A stretch of DNA of 7,781 bases from Oscillospiraceae bacterium (GTDB lineage Bacteria; Bacillota; Clostridia; Oscillospirales; Ruminococcaceae): NCBI GenBank assembly GCA_031285945.1, contig JAITVF010000177.1, positions 1-7,781 on the forward strand. The letters run 5' to 3'. Shown piece after piece: positions 7,122 through 7,781 of this stretch; positions within the stretch are counted from its first letter, which is position 1, and each line of letters opens with the position of its first letter. The notes below the pieces were generated by a model. It made no database searches and was not told where the DNA came from. It saw only the letters and a list, made by a program, of their open reading frames with translations. A program made the translations under genes and the position numbers.

Positions 7122-7781
7122 TTATTTTTGCAGATACTCGTCTATGGATGCGGCGGCGGTTTTACCGGCGCCCATGGCTAGGATTACGGTGGCGGCGCCG
7201 GTTACGGCGTCTCCGCCCGCCCATACTCCCTCGCGGGTGGTTTTCATGGTCTTTTCGTCGGCGACAAGGCAGCCCCATTTATTGGTTTCGATGCCGCTCG
7301 AGGTTCTCGAGATAAGGGGGTTGGGTGAGGTTCCGATCGCCATTATTACAGCGTCGACCGGGATCTCAAAGTTTGAGCCTTCTCTAACTACAGGGCGCCT
7401 GCGCCCCGAGGAGTCGGGCTCGCCCAGCTCCATTTCCACGCACTCAATGGCGCGGACATGGAGCCTGTCGTCGCCAAGAATTCTAACGGGGCTCACAAGA
7501 AGCTTAAACTCGACGCCTTCCTCCTGCGCGTGGTGGACCTCCTCGGCTCTGGCGGGCAGTTCGGTCATCGAGCGGCGGTATACGATATAAACCTCGTCGG
7601 CCCCAAGGCGCAGAGCGCTTCTGGCGGCGTCCATGGCCACGTTGCCGCCCCCCACCACCGCGACTCTTTTGTGGCGTATTAGGGGGGTGTCGTAGCTATC
7701 GTCGTAGGCGCGCATAAGGTTTATGCGGGTTAAGTATTCGTTTGCGGAATATACGCCCAGCAGAGCCTCCCCATCAATATT
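7122..7781 (-). CDS. gltA: NADPH-dependent glutamate synthase small-subunit-type flavoprotein GltA, C-terminal part (runs off the right edge)
   Basis: This is the C-terminal 219 residues of a two-dinucleotide-binding-domain flavoprotein of the GltA/GltD type, which takes electrons from NADPH and, in glutamate synthase, passes them towards 2-oxoglutarate plus glutamine. The frame is open through the right edge, so the apparent ATG at 7715 is internal. In window numbering, GVYSANEYLTRINLM (9-23) is typical of the family. GGGNVAMDAAR (44-54) is the NADPH Rossmann turn, and YRRS (68-71) then ELPAR (74-78) probably contacts the NADP phosphate. GTSPNPLI (150-157), NKWGC (167-171) and AGGDAVTGAATVILAMGAGK (188-207) close the FAD site. 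The N-terminal [4Fe-4S] part lies outside. Related alternatives are NfnB-type transhydrogenase and sulfide dehydrogenase subunits; the missing part and the upstream neighbour would decide. It ends at a GC-rich hairpin. Confidence 0.9.
   Translation of the reverse strand, partial: NIDGEALLGVYSANEYLTRINLMRAYDDSYDTPLIRHKRVAVVGGGNVAMDAARSALRLGADEVYIVYRRSMTELPARAEEVHHAQEEGVEFKLLVSPVRILGDDRLHVRAIECVEMELGEPDSSGRRRPVVREGSNFEIPVDAVIMAIGTSPNPLISRTSSGIETNKWGCLVADEKTMKTTREGVWAGGDAVTGAATVILAMGAGKTAAASIDEYLQK

Noticed and set aside
7144..7590. A 148-codon open frame on the plus strand
   Set aside because: It is antisense to gltA, whose motifs are clear, and is Ser/Thr/Pro-rich as shadow frames usually are.

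Overview
The window looks like ordinary chromosomal DNA from a spore-forming member of the Clostridia (Bacillota), possibly of the Oscillospirales/Ruminococcaceae type. Three things point there. Two sporulation genes (yabP, yabQ) sit in their classical cluster. The block miaB-ricA-mutS matches the Bacillus ymcB-ymcA-(cotE)-mutS order. Ribosome binding sites are strong GGAGG-type and the promoters are sigma-A-like. Base composition is moderate, with a C/G-rich third codon position in eno. The order-level placement is a guess from protein style.

Layout, left to right. (1) Positions 1-2236, minus strand: an operon miaB -> ricA (ymcA) -> mutS, with mutS cut off by the left edge. It combines tRNA ms2i6A37 modification, an Fe-S/RNase Y accessory factor and mismatch repair. 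(2) A divergent promoter region at 2237-2380 separates miaB from eno. The miaB promoter lies so close to its first ATG that the transcript may be leaderless. (3) Positions 2381-4430, plus strand: enolase, a hairpin terminator, then a small class I SAM-dependent methyltransferase of unknown substrate. (4) Positions 4431-4590: a convergent intergenic region with two strong hairpins that share the same core. (5) Positions 4591-5144, minus strand: the long-form ribosome hibernation factor hpf with its own near-consensus promoter. (6) Positions 5203-7010, minus strand: the yabP-yabQ-divIC-yabR cluster, with a possible sigma-E-like promoter in front and a clear terminator behind. (7) Positions 7122-7781, minus strand: the C-terminal part of an NADPH-dependent glutamate synthase small-subunit-type flavoprotein (gltA), which runs off the right edge.

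The genes are mainly housekeeping functions: translation quality and hibernation, glycolysis, DNA repair, division and sporulation, and nitrogen assimilation. No stretch over 300 bases lacks a gene; the largest gaps are 184 bp (3677-3860) and 189 bp (6933-7121). I found no tRNA, rRNA, CRISPR array, transposase, phage gene or convincing undescribed system. The points most worth a second look are the possible leaderless miaB start, the paired hairpins at 4447-4574, the four-cysteine tail on RicA, and the absence of rqcP from the yabPQ cluster.
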